A stretch of DNA of 64,000 nt from DATGLG01 sp035294245 (GTDB lineage: Bacteria; Pseudomonadota; Alphaproteobacteria; JACZXZ01). A program made the translations under genes and the position numbers. Position 1 is the first letter of the stretch; every line of letters begins with the position of its first letter. The DNA lies in contig DATGLG010000055.1 in assembly GCA_035294245.1 (NCBI GenBank), positions 24,649 to 88,648 of the forward strand, read 5' to 3'. The notes beneath the pieces are model-generated. The model did no database searches, was not told where the DNA came from, and saw only the letters and a program-made list of their open reading frames with translations. Positions 19,160 to 27,749 of the stretch are shown piece after piece.

Positions 19160-19636
19160 CTATTCCGCGGCGTCGGGCTCGGGCCGGGGCGAGGCCCAGG
19201 CGGCCGCGGCGGCATCGTCCTCGGCGCGCGCCTCGACCCAGCGCGCGCCCTCTGGCGTCTCCTCCTGCTTCCAGAACGGCGCCTTGGTCTTGAGCCAGTC
19301 GACGAGGAAGCGGCAGGCGTCGAACGCCGCGTCGCGATGGGCGGCGGCCGTCGCCACGAAGACGATGCGCTCGCCGGGCTCGAGCCGGCCATAGCGGTGA
19401 ATGATGAGGCTCGCCTCGAGCGGCCAGCGCCGCTGCGCCTCCGCCTCGATCTCGGCGAGCTTCTTCTCGGTCATGCCCGGATAATGCTCGAGGGTCATGG
19501 CGGTGATGGCGCCGGCACCCGTCATCTCGCGCACCAGCCCAACGAAGCTGACGACTCCACCGATATTGCGCTTGCCGGCTGCAAGTGCCGCGAGCTCGGC
19601 CGCCGGGTCGAAATCCTCGCGCTGGACGCGGATCAT
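19160..19636 (-). CDS. moaE: Molybdopterin synthase catalytic subunit
   Basis: A 158-residue MoaE, the large subunit of molybdopterin synthase, which converts cyclic pyranopterin monophosphate to molybdopterin using sulfur from thiocarboxylated MoaD. Conserved elements are GGVVSFVGLVR (residues 26-36), the MTLEHYPGMTEK block, RYGRLEPGE and the active-site Lys region APFWKQEETPEGARWVEA. The start codon lies one base after the moaD stop codon, so translation is coupled. Last gene of the uvrC-pgsA-mobB-moeA-moaD-moaE run. Confidence 0.96.
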   Translation of the reverse strand: MIRVQREDFDPAAELAALAAGKRNIGGVVSFVGLVREMTGAGAITAMTLEHYPGMTEKKLAEIEAEAQRRWPLEASLIIHRYGRLEPGERIVFVATAAAHRDAAFDACRFLVDWLKTKAPFWKQEETPEGARWVEARAEDDAAAAAWASPRPEPDAAE

Positions 19637-19637
19637 C

Positions 19638-19889
19638 TCAGCCTCCCGTCACCGGCGGGAAGAGGGCCACCTCGTCGCCCGGCCGCACCGGGTGATTGGC
19701 GCTCACATATTCCTGGTTGACGGCGACGCGGATCACGGCCGGGTTCTTCAGCGCGGCGGCATAGCCCGGGCCGCGTCCCCTAAGCCATTCGACGAGTCCG
19801 GCCACATCGGTCACCGAGGCCGGAAGCGTCACCTCTTCCTCGGCGACGCCGGTGCGCTGCTTGAGCCAGGCGAAATAAAGGAGCTTCAT
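19638..19889 (-). CDS. moaD: Molybdopterin synthase sulfur carrier subunit
   Basis: An 83-residue ubiquitin-like protein ending in Gly-Gly (PPVTGG), the tail that is adenylated and thiocarboxylated by MoeB before sulfur transfer in molybdopterin synthase. The N-terminal KLLYFAWLKQRTG and NQEYVSANHPVRPGDEVALF segments are typical. Its ATG overlaps the moeA TGA by one base and its stop is one base from moaE, indicating tight translational coupling. Confidence 0.95.
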   Translation of the reverse strand: MKLLYFAWLKQRTGVAEEEVTLPASVTDVAGLVEWLRGRGPGYAAALKNPAVIRVAVNQEYVSANHPVRPGDEVALFPPVTGG

Positions 19890-21160
19890 CAGCTCACCTC
19901 GCTGAAGGGCAGGAAATCGACCATGCTGCCGCTCCTAAGGTGGGTCACCGTCTCGGGCAATTCAACCAAGCCGTCGGACTCGATCATCGAGGAGAGGATG
20001 CCCGCCCCGTCGCGCGGGAACTTGCGGGCGACGAGCCGCCCCTCCGCGTCGGCGGCGAGCCGCGCGCGCACCCATTCCCGCCGTCCTTCCTTCTTCTTAT
20101 GATCGAAGCCGGCGAGGACGCGATAGAGCACAGGCGCCGTCTCGCGCGCGCCCATGAGGCGCAGCAGCACGGGACGCGCGAGGCGGAGGAAGGTCACCAT
20201 CATGGCGACGGGATTGCCCGGCAGGCCGATGAAGGCCTTGCCGCGAATCTGCCCGAGCGCGAGCGGCCGCCCAGGCTTGATGGCGAGGCGCCAGAAATGC
20301 AGGCTGCCGAGGGCCTCGACCGCAGCCTTCACGTGATCCTCCTCGCCCGTCGACATGCCGCCCGAGGTGATCAGGGCGTCGTGGCGGTCCGCCGCCGCGT
20401 CGAGGGCTTTCTCGATTGCATCGCGACGGTCGGGAAGGATGCCGAGATCGTCGATCCGGCAGCCGAGGCGGCGCAGCAGGGCGGCGAGGGTGAAGCGGTT
20501 GGCGTCATAGACGCAGCCGGCGGGGGCTGCGCTGCCGGGCTCGCGCAGTTCGTCGCCGGTCGAGAAGAGGGCGACGGAAAGCGGGCGGCGCACGCCAAGC
20601 GCGGTGAGGCCGAGCGAGGCGGCGGCCCCAAGATCCTGCGGACGGAGGCGCTGCCCCGCTTGCAGGACCACGGCGCTGGCCCGCAGGTCCTCGCCCGCCT
20701 TGCGGCGATTGGCGCCGCGCCTGATCCCGGGCTTGCAGACGACGGCCTCGCCCTCTTGCCGGCAATCCTCCTGCATCATCACGGTGTCCGGTCCCTCGGC
20801 GGCAGCTTCGCCTGCGGGCATCGGCGCGCCGGTGAAGATGCGCACCGCCTCGCCGCGGCGCTGCGGGTGGGGAAGCGGGTGGCCGGCGGCGGCGCGGCCA
20901 CGCACGGGAAGGCGCGTCTCGCGCTCCTGCTCCAGATCGTCGAAATAGACGGCGTAACCGTCGACGGCCGAATTGTCGTGGGGCGGAACGTCGCGCGTCG
21001 CGACGAGGTCTGCGGCGAGAATGCGGTCGAGGGCGTCGAGGAGGGGCACCGTCTCGCTCTCCGCGACGGGGCTCACCCGCGCCGCCAACAGGGCGAGCGC
21101 CTCGTCGACGCTCATCAGCGCGCCGCCGAAGGCAAAGCAGTCGTCGCTGAGCTGAGCCAT
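19889..21160 (-). CDS. moeA: Molybdopterin molybdenumtransferase
   Basis: A 423-residue MoeA that inserts molybdate into adenylated molybdopterin. The N-terminal domain holds DVPPHDNSAVDGYAV, the metal/MPT domain has FSTGDEL and the family motif TSGGMSTGEEDHVK, followed by KPGRPLALG and GLPGNPVA; domain IV closes the protein. The ATG at 21160 comes four bases after the mobB stop codon; upstream in-frame sequence back to 21388 overlaps mobB and is not coding. Central gene of the molybdenum-cofactor run. Confidence 0.95.
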   Translation of the reverse strand: MAQLSDDCFAFGGALMSVDEALALLAARVSPVAESETVPLLDALDRILAADLVATRDVPPHDNSAVDGYAVYFDDLEQERETRLPVRGRAAAGHPLPHPQRRGEAVRIFTGAPMPAGEAAAEGPDTVMMQEDCRQEGEAVVCKPGIRRGANRRKAGEDLRASAVVLQAGQRLRPQDLGAAASLGLTALGVRRPLSVALFSTGDELREPGSAAPAGCVYDANRFTLAALLRRLGCRIDDLGILPDRRDAIEKALDAAADRHDALITSGGMSTGEEDHVKAAVEALGSLHFWRLAIKPGRPLALGQIRGKAFIGLPGNPVAMMVTFLRLARPVLLRLMGARETAPVLYRVLAGFDHKKKEGRREWVRARLAADAEGRLVARKFPRDGAGILSSMIESDGLVELPETVTHLRSGSMVDFLPFSEVS

Positions 21161-21164
21161 GGTC

Positions 21165-21683
21165 CTAAGCCACGCCGCGGCGGCGCTCGGCCAGCCCGCA
21201 ATGGGCGACGACGAAATCGGCGATCGCGCCCACATCGTTGATGTCGAGCACGGGGACACGCACGCCGTCGATGGGCGCATCGCTCGCGACCGCGACCACA
21301 TGGGGATCGCCAGGGCAGAGGAGCGGCTTACCGAGTGCCGGACGATGGATCTCGAGCTTGTCGTGGTCGTGGCCCTTGAAGCCCTCAATGAGCAGCAGGT
21401 CGACCGGCGTCATATGCGCGATGAGCTCCTCCACGGTCGCCTCTGGCGCGCCGCGCAGCTCGTGCATGAGGGCCCAGCGATTCGCCGAGCTCACCATCAC
21501 CTCGGTCGCCCCGGCGGCGCGATGCTCATAGCTGTCCTTGCCCGGCTTATCGACGTCGAAGGCGTGGTGGGCGTGCTTGAGCGTGGACACGGATAATCCC
21601 CGGCGCACGAGCTCGGGCAGCAGCTTGACCATGAGGGTCGTCTTGCCGCTGCCGCTCCATCCCACGAGCCCGAAGATTTTCAT
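21165..21683 (-). CDS. mobB: Molybdopterin-guanine dinucleotide adaptor protein
   Basis: A 172-residue GTP-binding P-loop protein assisting formation of the bis-MGD cofactor. The Walker A motif GWSGSGKTT is at residues 8-16; LKHAHHAFDVDKPGKDSY and the VDLLLIEGFK block are MobB signatures. The ATG at 21683 has a GAGCAGG tract upstream; a further in-frame ATG at 21710 has none. No mobA is in the window. Confidence 0.93.
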   Translation of the reverse strand: MKIFGLVGWSGSGKTTLMVKLLPELVRRGLSVSTLKHAHHAFDVDKPGKDSYEHRAAGATEVMVSSANRWALMHELRGAPEATVEELIAHMTPVDLLLIEGFKGHDHDKLEIHRPALGKPLLCPGDPHVVAVASDAPIDGVRVPVLDINDVGAIADFVVAHCGLAERRRGVA

Positions 21684-21772
21684 GGCCTGCTCACCGCCTT
21701 CCGATGCCATTCTAGGCTATTCGGCGTGCCACGACGAAAGTCAAGCGGCGCGGCCTCGTCGCCGCTTGCGGG

Positions 21773-22396
21773 TCAGGGATTGGCCGGCTTGGCGCCTTTG
21801 ACGTCGCCCTTGCCGCGCTTCGCCTTGGCGCGCGCATCGGCGACGTCGATATGCTTGAAGCCCTCGCGCAGATAGTCGTAGCCCGTGACGAGGGTGAGGA
21901 CCGCCGCGATCCACAGGCCGACGACGCCGATCTCGAGGGCATGGGGCACGAGCACGTCGCCGGCGCTGCCGACGATGAGGAAGCCGATCGCCACCATCTG
22001 GATCGTGGTCTTCCACTTGGCGAGCTTCGTCACCGGCACGCCGACATTGACCCCGGCGAGATATTCGCGCAGCCCCGAGACCAGGATCTCGCGGCAGAGG
22101 ATCAGGATCGCGGGCAGCAGATTGATGCCCTGGATGCGTCCGAAGGCGGCGAGGAGGAAGAGCGTCGTCGCGACCAGAAGCTTGTCGGCGATGGGGTCGA
22201 GAAGCGTGCCGAGCTGGGATTGCTCGCGCAGGGTGCGCGCGAGATAGCCGTCGAGATAATCGGTGACGCCCGCCGCGGCGAAAAGCGCGCAGGCCACCCA
22301 GCGCGCCGCGTTGCCGTCGATCCAGAACAGCGCGACGAGGATCGGGATTACCGCGATCCGCGAGAAGGTCAGAAGATTGGGAAGGCTCGTCACCAT
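21773..22396 (-). CDS. pgsA: CDP-diacylglycerol-glycerol-3-phosphate 3-phosphatidyltransferase
   Basis: A 207-residue integral membrane enzyme making phosphatidylglycerol phosphate from CDP-diacylglycerol, the committed step to PG and cardiolipin. The CDP-alcohol phosphotransferase motif is complete: DYLDGYLAR, then GTLLDPIADK with the catalytic Asp residues. Five to six hydrophobic helices follow. The C-terminal 25 residues are Lys/Ala-rich. I chose the ATG at 22396 since the in-frame ATG at 22453 lies inside uvrC and adds a polar extension. It follows uvrC by 31 bases, the usual alphaproteobacterial order. Confidence 0.94.
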   Translation of the reverse strand: MVTSLPNLLTFSRIAVIPILVALFWIDGNAARWVACALFAAAGVTDYLDGYLARTLREQSQLGTLLDPIADKLLVATTLFLLAAFGRIQGINLLPAILILCREILVSGLREYLAGVNVGVPVTKLAKWKTTIQMVAIGFLIVGSAGDVLVPHALEIGVVGLWIAAVLTLVTGYDYLREGFKHIDVADARAKAKRGKGDVKGAKPANP

Positions 22397-22427
22397 CGCT
22401 CTATCGTCCCGGCTTGGGCAGGGCAGT

Positions 22428-24437
22428 CTAGCCCTCGGGGTGAAAGTGATCATAGATTTTTTTGGCGACCGTTTTGTTGATGCCCTCGACGGCCTCGAGA
22501 TCGCTCAGGCCGGCGCGCGCCACGCTTTTCGCCGAGCCGAAATGATGGAGGAGGGCCTTCTTGCGCTTGGCGCCGATGCCCGGCACCTCGTCGAGAAGCG
22601 AGAGGCCGATCGCCTTCGAGCGGCGTGCGCGATGGGTGCCGATGGCAAAGCGATGGGCCTCGTCGCGCAGCCGCTGCAGGAAATAGAGCACGGGGTCGCG
22701 CTGGTCGAGGGAGATGGGCGTTTGCTCGGGCAGGAAGATGCGCTCGCGCCCGGCGTTGCGGTCGGGCCCCTTGGCGATGGCGGCGACGGCGACATCGCCG
22801 ATGCCGAGATCGGCCAGCACGGCGCGCGCCGCGTTGAGCTGGCCGAGGCCGCCATCGATAAGGATGAGGTCCGGCCAGGTCCCGCGCTCGCGCTCGGGAT
22901 CCTCCTTGAGCGCCCGGGCGAAGCGCCGGGTGAGCACCTCGCGCATCATGCCGTAATCGTCGCCGGGGGTGAGTCCCTGCGGCGGCCCCGCGCTGGCGGC
23001 GGCGTGGCCTTCGGCCTCATATCCCGCCGCAGCCTCGCCCAGCATGGCGGACCGCGCGGTGGGGAGCGCCGTGCCGATGTTGAACTTTCGATAAGCCCCC
23101 TTCATCAGGCCTTCGGGCCCGGCGACGATCATGGCGCCGACCGCGTTGGTCCCCATGATGTGGCTGTTGTCGTAGACCTCGATGCGCTGCGGCGGCGACT
23201 CCAGGTGAAGGACTTCGGCGAGCCCGTCGAGAAGCTGGCGCTGGGAGGCGCTCTCCGAGAGCCGCCGGGCGAGGGCTGCTTGGGCGTTGGCGAGGGCGTG
23301 CTCGACCATGTTCCGCTTGGGTCCCCGCTGGGGTGCGGCCACCTCCACCCTGCGTCCAGCCTTGAAGGTGAGGGCTTCCTCGATCAGCGCCTGCTCGGGG
23401 AGCCTGATGCTGAGGAGGATGAGGGACGGCGGCGGCTTGTTCTCATAGAACTGGCCGATGAAGGCGCCGAGCACCTCCTCGACGGCGAGACTGCGCTCGT
23501 GACGGGGGAAATAGGCGCGGTTGCCGTAATTGCGCCCGGCGCGGAAAAAGAACACCTGCACGCAGGTCTCCCCGCCCGCCTGGTGGGCGGCGATCACGTC
23601 CGCCTCCTCGACATCGGCGACGTTGATGTCCTGCTTCGCCTGGATCTGGGTCAGGGCGCGAATGCGGTCGCGATAGATGGCCGCCGTCTCGTAGTCGAGG
23701 GCCTCGGCCGCCTGCTGCATGAGGGCGGCGAGGCGGCGCTGGACGTCCTGGCTCTTGCCGGCGAGGAATTCTCGCGCCTCTCTCACGAGCTCGCGATAAT
23801 CCTCGGCGGAGATGCGGCCGACGCAGGGGGCGCTGCAGCGCTTGATCTGATAGAGGAGGCAGGGGCGGCTGCGGCTCGCGAAGACGGTATCCGCGCAGGA
23901 GCGCAGGAGGAAGGCGCGCTCCAGCGCGGCCAGGGTCTGATTGACCGCACCCGCCGAGGCGAAAGGGCCGAAATACTCGCCCGGCCGGCTGCGCGCCCCG
24001 CGATACTTGGTGATCTGCGGCCATTCGCTGTCGCCGGTGAGCAGGATATAGGGGAACGACTTGTCGTCGCGCAGGAGCACGTTGAAGCGCGGCGCGTGGC
24101 GCTTGATGAGGTTGCTCTCGAGAAGGAGCGCCTCGACCTCGGTGTGCGTGGTCACGACCTCGACGGCGGTGGTCTCCGCCACCATGCGCTGCAGACGGTT
24201 GGAGAGCCGCGCGATCTGGGTATAGGAGGTGACGCGCTTCTTCAGGTCCTTGGCCTTGCCCACGTAGAGCACGTCGCCTCTCGCATCGATCATGCGGTAG
24301 ACGCCCGGCGACTCCGGCATGGTCTTGAGCGCCGCGGCGATCACCTCGGCGCCGTGCGCAAGCCGTCCTTCCCGGGGCGCCGGTGCGGGCGGCGCGCCGG
24401 CGGCTGCGGGGGCGTCGGAACCCTGGATTTGGCTCAT
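22428..24437 (-). CDS. uvrC: UvrABC system protein C
   Basis: A 669-residue dual-incision nuclease of nucleotide excision repair. Domains in order: an Ala/Pro-rich N-terminal extension (1-25), the GIY-YIG nuclease for the 3' cut (GVYRMIDARGDVLYVGKAKD), a Cys-containing linker, the UVR motif that contacts UvrB (ALDYETAAIYRDRIRAL), the RNase H-like endonuclease for the 5' cut (YDNSHIMGTNAVGAM, LILIDGGLGQL) and tandem helix-hairpin-helix repeats at the end (VPGIGAKRKKALL). The start is uncertain: 24437 and 24482 are in-frame ATGs, neither with a good ribosome site. First gene of the operon reaching moaE. Confidence 0.95.
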   Translation of the reverse strand: MSQIQGSDAPAAAGAPPAPAPREGRLAHGAEVIAAALKTMPESPGVYRMIDARGDVLYVGKAKDLKKRVTSYTQIARLSNRLQRMVAETTAVEVVTTHTEVEALLLESNLIKRHAPRFNVLLRDDKSFPYILLTGDSEWPQITKYRGARSRPGEYFGPFASAGAVNQTLAALERAFLLRSCADTVFASRSRPCLLYQIKRCSAPCVGRISAEDYRELVREAREFLAGKSQDVQRRLAALMQQAAEALDYETAAIYRDRIRALTQIQAKQDINVADVEEADVIAAHQAGGETCVQVFFFRAGRNYGNRAYFPRHERSLAVEEVLGAFIGQFYENKPPPSLILLSIRLPEQALIEEALTFKAGRRVEVAAPQRGPKRNMVEHALANAQAALARRLSESASQRQLLDGLAEVLHLESPPQRIEVYDNSHIMGTNAVGAMIVAGPEGLMKGAYRKFNIGTALPTARSAMLGEAAAGYEAEGHAAASAGPPQGLTPGDDYGMMREVLTRRFARALKEDPERERGTWPDLILIDGGLGQLNAARAVLADLGIGDVAVAAIAKGPDRNAGRERIFLPEQTPISLDQRDPVLYFLQRLRDEAHRFAIGTHRARRSKAIGLSLLDEVPGIGAKRKKALLHHFGSAKSVARAGLSDLEAVEGINKTVAKKIYDHFHPEG

Positions 24438-24837
24438 CTCGGCGCTGATGTTCCGATCGCGCGGCGCAGGGTCAAGGGGCATTCCGTCCGTTTCGCTAGG
24501 CCCCGTCCGGTTGGAATTTTGTGACAAGATTCACCAATCTGCCTGGGATTCCAACGGGATCACGAATATAGATAGAAACCCTGACTCGGGATATCCACGG
24601 TTTCTGTGGATAAGTATGTCGAAAAAACAGGTCCGATGATAACCGAATCCAGGTGCAACAAGGCATTCACGTAACTGCACAAAAAAGAGGCAATAGACCT
24701 AATACATTGAAATTAAACGAAGATTATGAAGTCAAGCGCAAAGAAACTGTCACATGGCGGTTTTTGCCGGAAATTCGTTGAGCGGCGCGCCGGCCGGTGA
24801 TCCGCTGTGCAAAACCTTTCAGCGCTTCCTCGGGCCT
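24438..24837. other. AT-rich spacer between folB and uvrC
   Basis: A 400-base non-coding stretch, visibly richer in A and T than its surroundings (especially 24600-24780). No conserved ORF or hairpin terminator is visible. It must hold the uvrC operon promoter. The only distinctive element is the DnaA-box pair at 24592-24613. Confidence 0.6.
24592..24613. promoter_or_regulatory. Head-to-head DnaA-box-like pair
   Basis: TATCCAC (24592-24598) and GTGGATA (24606-24612) form a perfect inverted repeat with a 7-base spacer. The right half reads TGTGGATAA (24605-24613), the exact complement of the consensus DnaA box TTATCCACA. It lies at the edge of the AT-rich spacer upstream of uvrC and could be a DnaA-responsive site; alone it is too little to call an origin. 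Confidence 0.45.
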
Positions 24838-25299
24838 TTAACGCAAATGTGAAATAATCGTGCGTGATGAGGCACGAAAACGTTCTATTTCAACGCCAAC
24901 ACCGCCGGCATCAGGGTAAACATCGAGCTTTTCGACGCGCACCTTGGCGCCCTCGACCCGTGGGTCCTCGAGGCAGAGGCCCGCGATCCGCTCGGCCAGG
25001 GTCTCGACCAGGTTCACGTGACCGGCAGCAACGAGGCGGCGGACGGCCGAGATCACCTCGTCATAGCAGACGACGTTCTCGTAGCGATCCTCGACGGGGC
25101 GAGCCGAATCTCGGACAGTGAGCTCGATATTGAGGCGCACCCGCTGGCTGCGGCCCCGCTCATGAGGCCGCACGCCGATCTGGCTCTCGAGCTCGAGATC
25201 GCGGACGAAAAGACGATGGGTGCCGCGCGAGACGGCTGCCGCCGGCCGGGCGGCCTTCTCATCGGCGTCGCTCGTCAGCATGAAGACGTTGTCGTGCAT
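24838..25299 (-). CDS. folB: Dihydroneopterin aldolase
   Basis: A 153-residue FolB of the tunnelling fold, converting 7,8-dihydroneopterin to 6-hydroxymethyl-dihydropterin and glycolaldehyde in folate synthesis. After a 28-residue extension the core starts with FVRDLELESQIGV, followed by the strands RVRLNIELTV, the NVVCYDEVISAV helix, the catalytic-site segment NLVETLAERIA and the terminal KLDVYPDAGGVGVEIER. The ATG at 25299 has GAGGG upstream; a TTG at 25311 is less likely. It is followed in transcription order by the AT-rich spacer and preceded by the SDR gene, 115 bases away, which also fits pterin metabolism. Confidence 0.9.
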   Translation of the reverse strand: MHDNVFMLTSDADEKAARPAAAVSRGTHRLFVRDLELESQIGVRPHERGRSQRVRLNIELTVRDSARPVEDRYENVVCYDEVISAVRRLVAAGHVNLVETLAERIAGLCLEDPRVEGAKVRVEKLDVYPDAGGVGVEIERFRASSRTIISHLR

Positions 25300-25414
25300 C
25301 GGCCCTCGCAAGCTATTCCGCCGGCCCGCCCCCGTCCAGGCCGCCGCGGCGTCATCTCCTCTCGCATACCGGATATATGGGGATGATCCCGGCGTCTGTC
25401 CTCCGGGCGACGCC

Positions 25415-26176
25415 TTATTCTTCCTGCGCGTCCGGGGCCGGCCAGGCGAGGTGCTGGCCGCCGTCGAGGGCGATCATCTGTCCGGTCAGCGCCGGCGCGG
25501 CGAGGATGAAGCGCAGCGCGGCGCAGATTTCCTCGGGCGTGGCGCCGCGCCGCAGCGGCGTCGAGCGCCATTGGCGGGCGAATTGCGCCTCGCTTTGCCG
25601 CGGGCTGGGGAGCACCGGGCCGGGGCCGATCCCGTTCACCCGGATGCGCGGCGCCAAGGCGACGGCGAGCGTCCGGGTCAAGGTCCACAGCCCCATCTTG
25701 CTCACCGTATAGGAGACGAAATGAGGGGTGAGGCGCCACACGCGCTGGTCGAGCAGATTGACGACGCAGCCCGCGGCCTCGGACGGCAAGTTGCGCGCGA
25801 ACTCCTGGATGAGCACGAAGGGTGCTCTCAGATTGGTCTCCATGTGGAGATCCCAGGAGTCGCGGGTGGCGTCGAGGGCCTCGTCGCGCTCGAAGCGCGC
25901 AGCATTGTTGACGAGAAGCCCGAGCGGGCCCACGGCCGCTTGCGCCCGCGCCACCAGCCCCGCCGCCTCGGCTTCCCGGCCCAGATCGGCTTCGAGGGCG
26001 GCGGCGCGTCCACCCAGCGCGGCGATCTCCCCGACGACGGCCTCGGCTTCGGCCGCTGCATCGCCGTAATGCACGGCAACGGCGAAGCCCTGACGCGCCA
26101 GATCGAGGGCGATGGCGCGGCCGATGCGCTTGGCAGCACCCGTCACCAGCGCCGCCTTGGGCAAGTCCGCCGTCAC
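25415..26176 (-). CDS. SDR oxidoreductase, pteridine-reductase-like
   Basis: A 253-residue short-chain dehydrogenase. The NADPH-binding TGAAKRIGRAIA (residues 12-23) with Lys-Arg in the glycine loop is the pattern of PTR1/FolM pteridine reductases; NNAA follows near residue 90 and the catalytic pair is in YTVSK. The catalytic Ser position reads NLLDQ, as in FolM/PTR1-type enzymes where Asp replaces Ser. Its neighbour folB supports a role in reducing dihydrobiopterin or dihydrofolate. The neighbourhood and motif together make this more than a generic SDR, but no activity can be proven from sequence. Confidence 0.85.
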   Translation of the reverse strand: MTADLPKAALVTGAAKRIGRAIALDLARQGFAVAVHYGDAAAEAEAVVGEIAALGGRAAALEADLGREAEAAGLVARAQAAVGPLGLLVNNAARFERDEALDATRDSWDLHMETNLRAPFVLIQEFARNLPSEAAGCVVNLLDQRVWRLTPHFVSYTVSKMGLWTLTRTLAVALAPRIRVNGIGPGPVLPSPRQSEAQFARQWRSTPLRRGATPEEICAALRFILAAPALTGQMIALDGGQHLAWPAPDAQEE

Positions 26177-26275
26177 GCTGCGATCTCCATGGTCGCGACC
26201 ATGGCGGGAAAGCGCGCCAGGATCAAGACGGCGCTCGAGGGCGAGAGGCGCTGCGGCGCCATCTGCGCGGCGGCG

Positions 26276-27595
26276 TCACGGATGAGGCAGGGGCTTGGTG
26301 ACCGGTCGGCCCTGGTCGAGGAAGCTCTTCGCGAGCGCGTGGTAGACGCCTTCGTCGCAGACGAGACGCGAGGCCGCATAGGCAATCACCGCGGCCGCCA
26401 TCAGCGGCACCAGCATGGCATGGTTGTTGGTCATCTCTGTCACGATGACGAAGGCGGTGATGGGGGCCTGCACGACGCCGGCGAAATAGGACACCATGCC
26501 GAGGAGGACCACGGCGCCGGCGGGGGCGCTCGGGAAAAAGGCGGCGATATTGGCGCCGAAGCCGGCCCCCACGGCCAAGGACGGCGAGAAGATGCCGCCC
26601 GGGATGCCGCTGATCGAGGAGAGCGTCGTCGCCGCCATCTTGAGGATGCCGAAGGTCCAGGGGAGCGGGCCGGTGCCGTCGAGTAAGCCGCGCGCCTGGA
26701 CGTAGCCGGTGCCGTAGATCGCATCGCCCGAGGCGAAGCCGCAAAGCGCGACACCGAGCCCGCAAATCGGGGCGAGGATCAGCGGATGGCGCTTGAAGAA
26801 CCGGCCGACGCCGCCCGGCAGGCCACGCGCAACGGCGATGAGGATGCGGCTGAAGATCCCGCCCATGACGCCGCCCACCACGCCGCAGGCGGGGACGGCC
26901 AGCCAATCCGTGCCGCTTTTCAGCATCGCGGAGGTGGTGCCGAAATAGGTGTAATTGCCCATGAGCGCCAGGGAGGTAAGCCCCGCGGCGATGACGCCGC
27001 CGATGATGAGGCCGCTCGTGCGCACCTCGAAGGCGCGGCTCATCTCCTCGATGCCGAAGACGATGCCGGCGAGGGGCGTATTGAAGGCGGCGGCGACCCC
27101 GGCCGCCGCACCCGCGAGAATGAGCCCGGGCTGCTTGCTCGGCGACATGCGGCCGACGGCGAACATGATCGAGGCGCCGATCTGCACCGTCGGCCCCTCG
27201 CGGCCGGCCGAGGCGCCGCAGAGCAGGCCGAGGAGGGTGAGGATCAGCTTGCCGATCGCGATGCGAATCGAGACGAGCTTGCGGCGCGCGGCTTGATCGG
27301 TGAACTGGCGCGCCGCGATCGCCTGGGGAATGCCGCTGCCCTGGGAATTGGGGAAGAAGCGATTGGTGAGATAGACGGCGACCGCGAAGCCGAGGGGCGT
27401 CACGACGAAGGCGGCGTAGCGCGAGAGCGCCAGCAAATGGCGAAACTCGAGCTGCACGAGATCGGCGAGCTGCGCCAGCCCCATGGCTGCACCACCCACC
27501 ACGACCCCGCCGAGCAGGAAGATCGCGCGCCGCTGCCAGCGCGCCGAGAGCACGCGGATGAGACGCGCCCGATGGATGGATCCGAACGTCACCAT
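26276..27595 (-). CDS. ClC-family chloride channel/transporter
   Basis: A 439-residue ClC protein, without the CBS domains some family members carry. The selectivity elements are present: GSGIP at residues 86-90, GREGPTVQIG with the external gating Glu133, the internal pair FGIEEMSRAF, and GIPGGIFSPSLAVGA. Both proton-pathway glutamates appear to be retained, which favours a Cl-/H+ antiporter over a channel. The gene is divergent from the carbonic anhydrase across 154 bases; both proteins handle anions or pH, which may be why they are neighbours. Confidence 0.92.
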   Translation of the reverse strand: MVTFGSIHRARLIRVLSARWQRRAIFLLGGVVVGGAAMGLAQLADLVQLEFRHLLALSRYAAFVVTPLGFAVAVYLTNRFFPNSQGSGIPQAIAARQFTDQAARRKLVSIRIAIGKLILTLLGLLCGASAGREGPTVQIGASIMFAVGRMSPSKQPGLILAGAAAGVAAAFNTPLAGIVFGIEEMSRAFEVRTSGLIIGGVIAAGLTSLALMGNYTYFGTTSAMLKSGTDWLAVPACGVVGGVMGGIFSRILIAVARGLPGGVGRFFKRHPLILAPICGLGVALCGFASGDAIYGTGYVQARGLLDGTGPLPWTFGILKMAATTLSSISGIPGGIFSPSLAVGAGFGANIAAFFPSAPAGAVVLLGMVSYFAGVVQAPITAFVIVTEMTNNHAMLVPLMAAAVIAYAASRLVCDEGVYHALAKSFLDQGRPVTKPLPHP

Positions 27596-27749
27596 AAAAG
27601 GATGGCCCTCCGCAATCGCGCGGCATCATGCCCGAGCCCCCGACGGCGGCCAAGGAGTCTCGACGAGCCCTTTCCAGCGCCGGGCGATGCGGCTAAAACC
27701 CGGGGGGCGCCGGATCACGGCGCCGGGCAAACCGGATTGAGGAGGAGGA

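Noticed and set aside
24438..24837. Chromosomal replication origin
   Set aside because: Only one convincing DnaA-box pair; none of the usual alphaproteobacterial origin neighbours (hemE, parAB, gidA, dnaA) is present.
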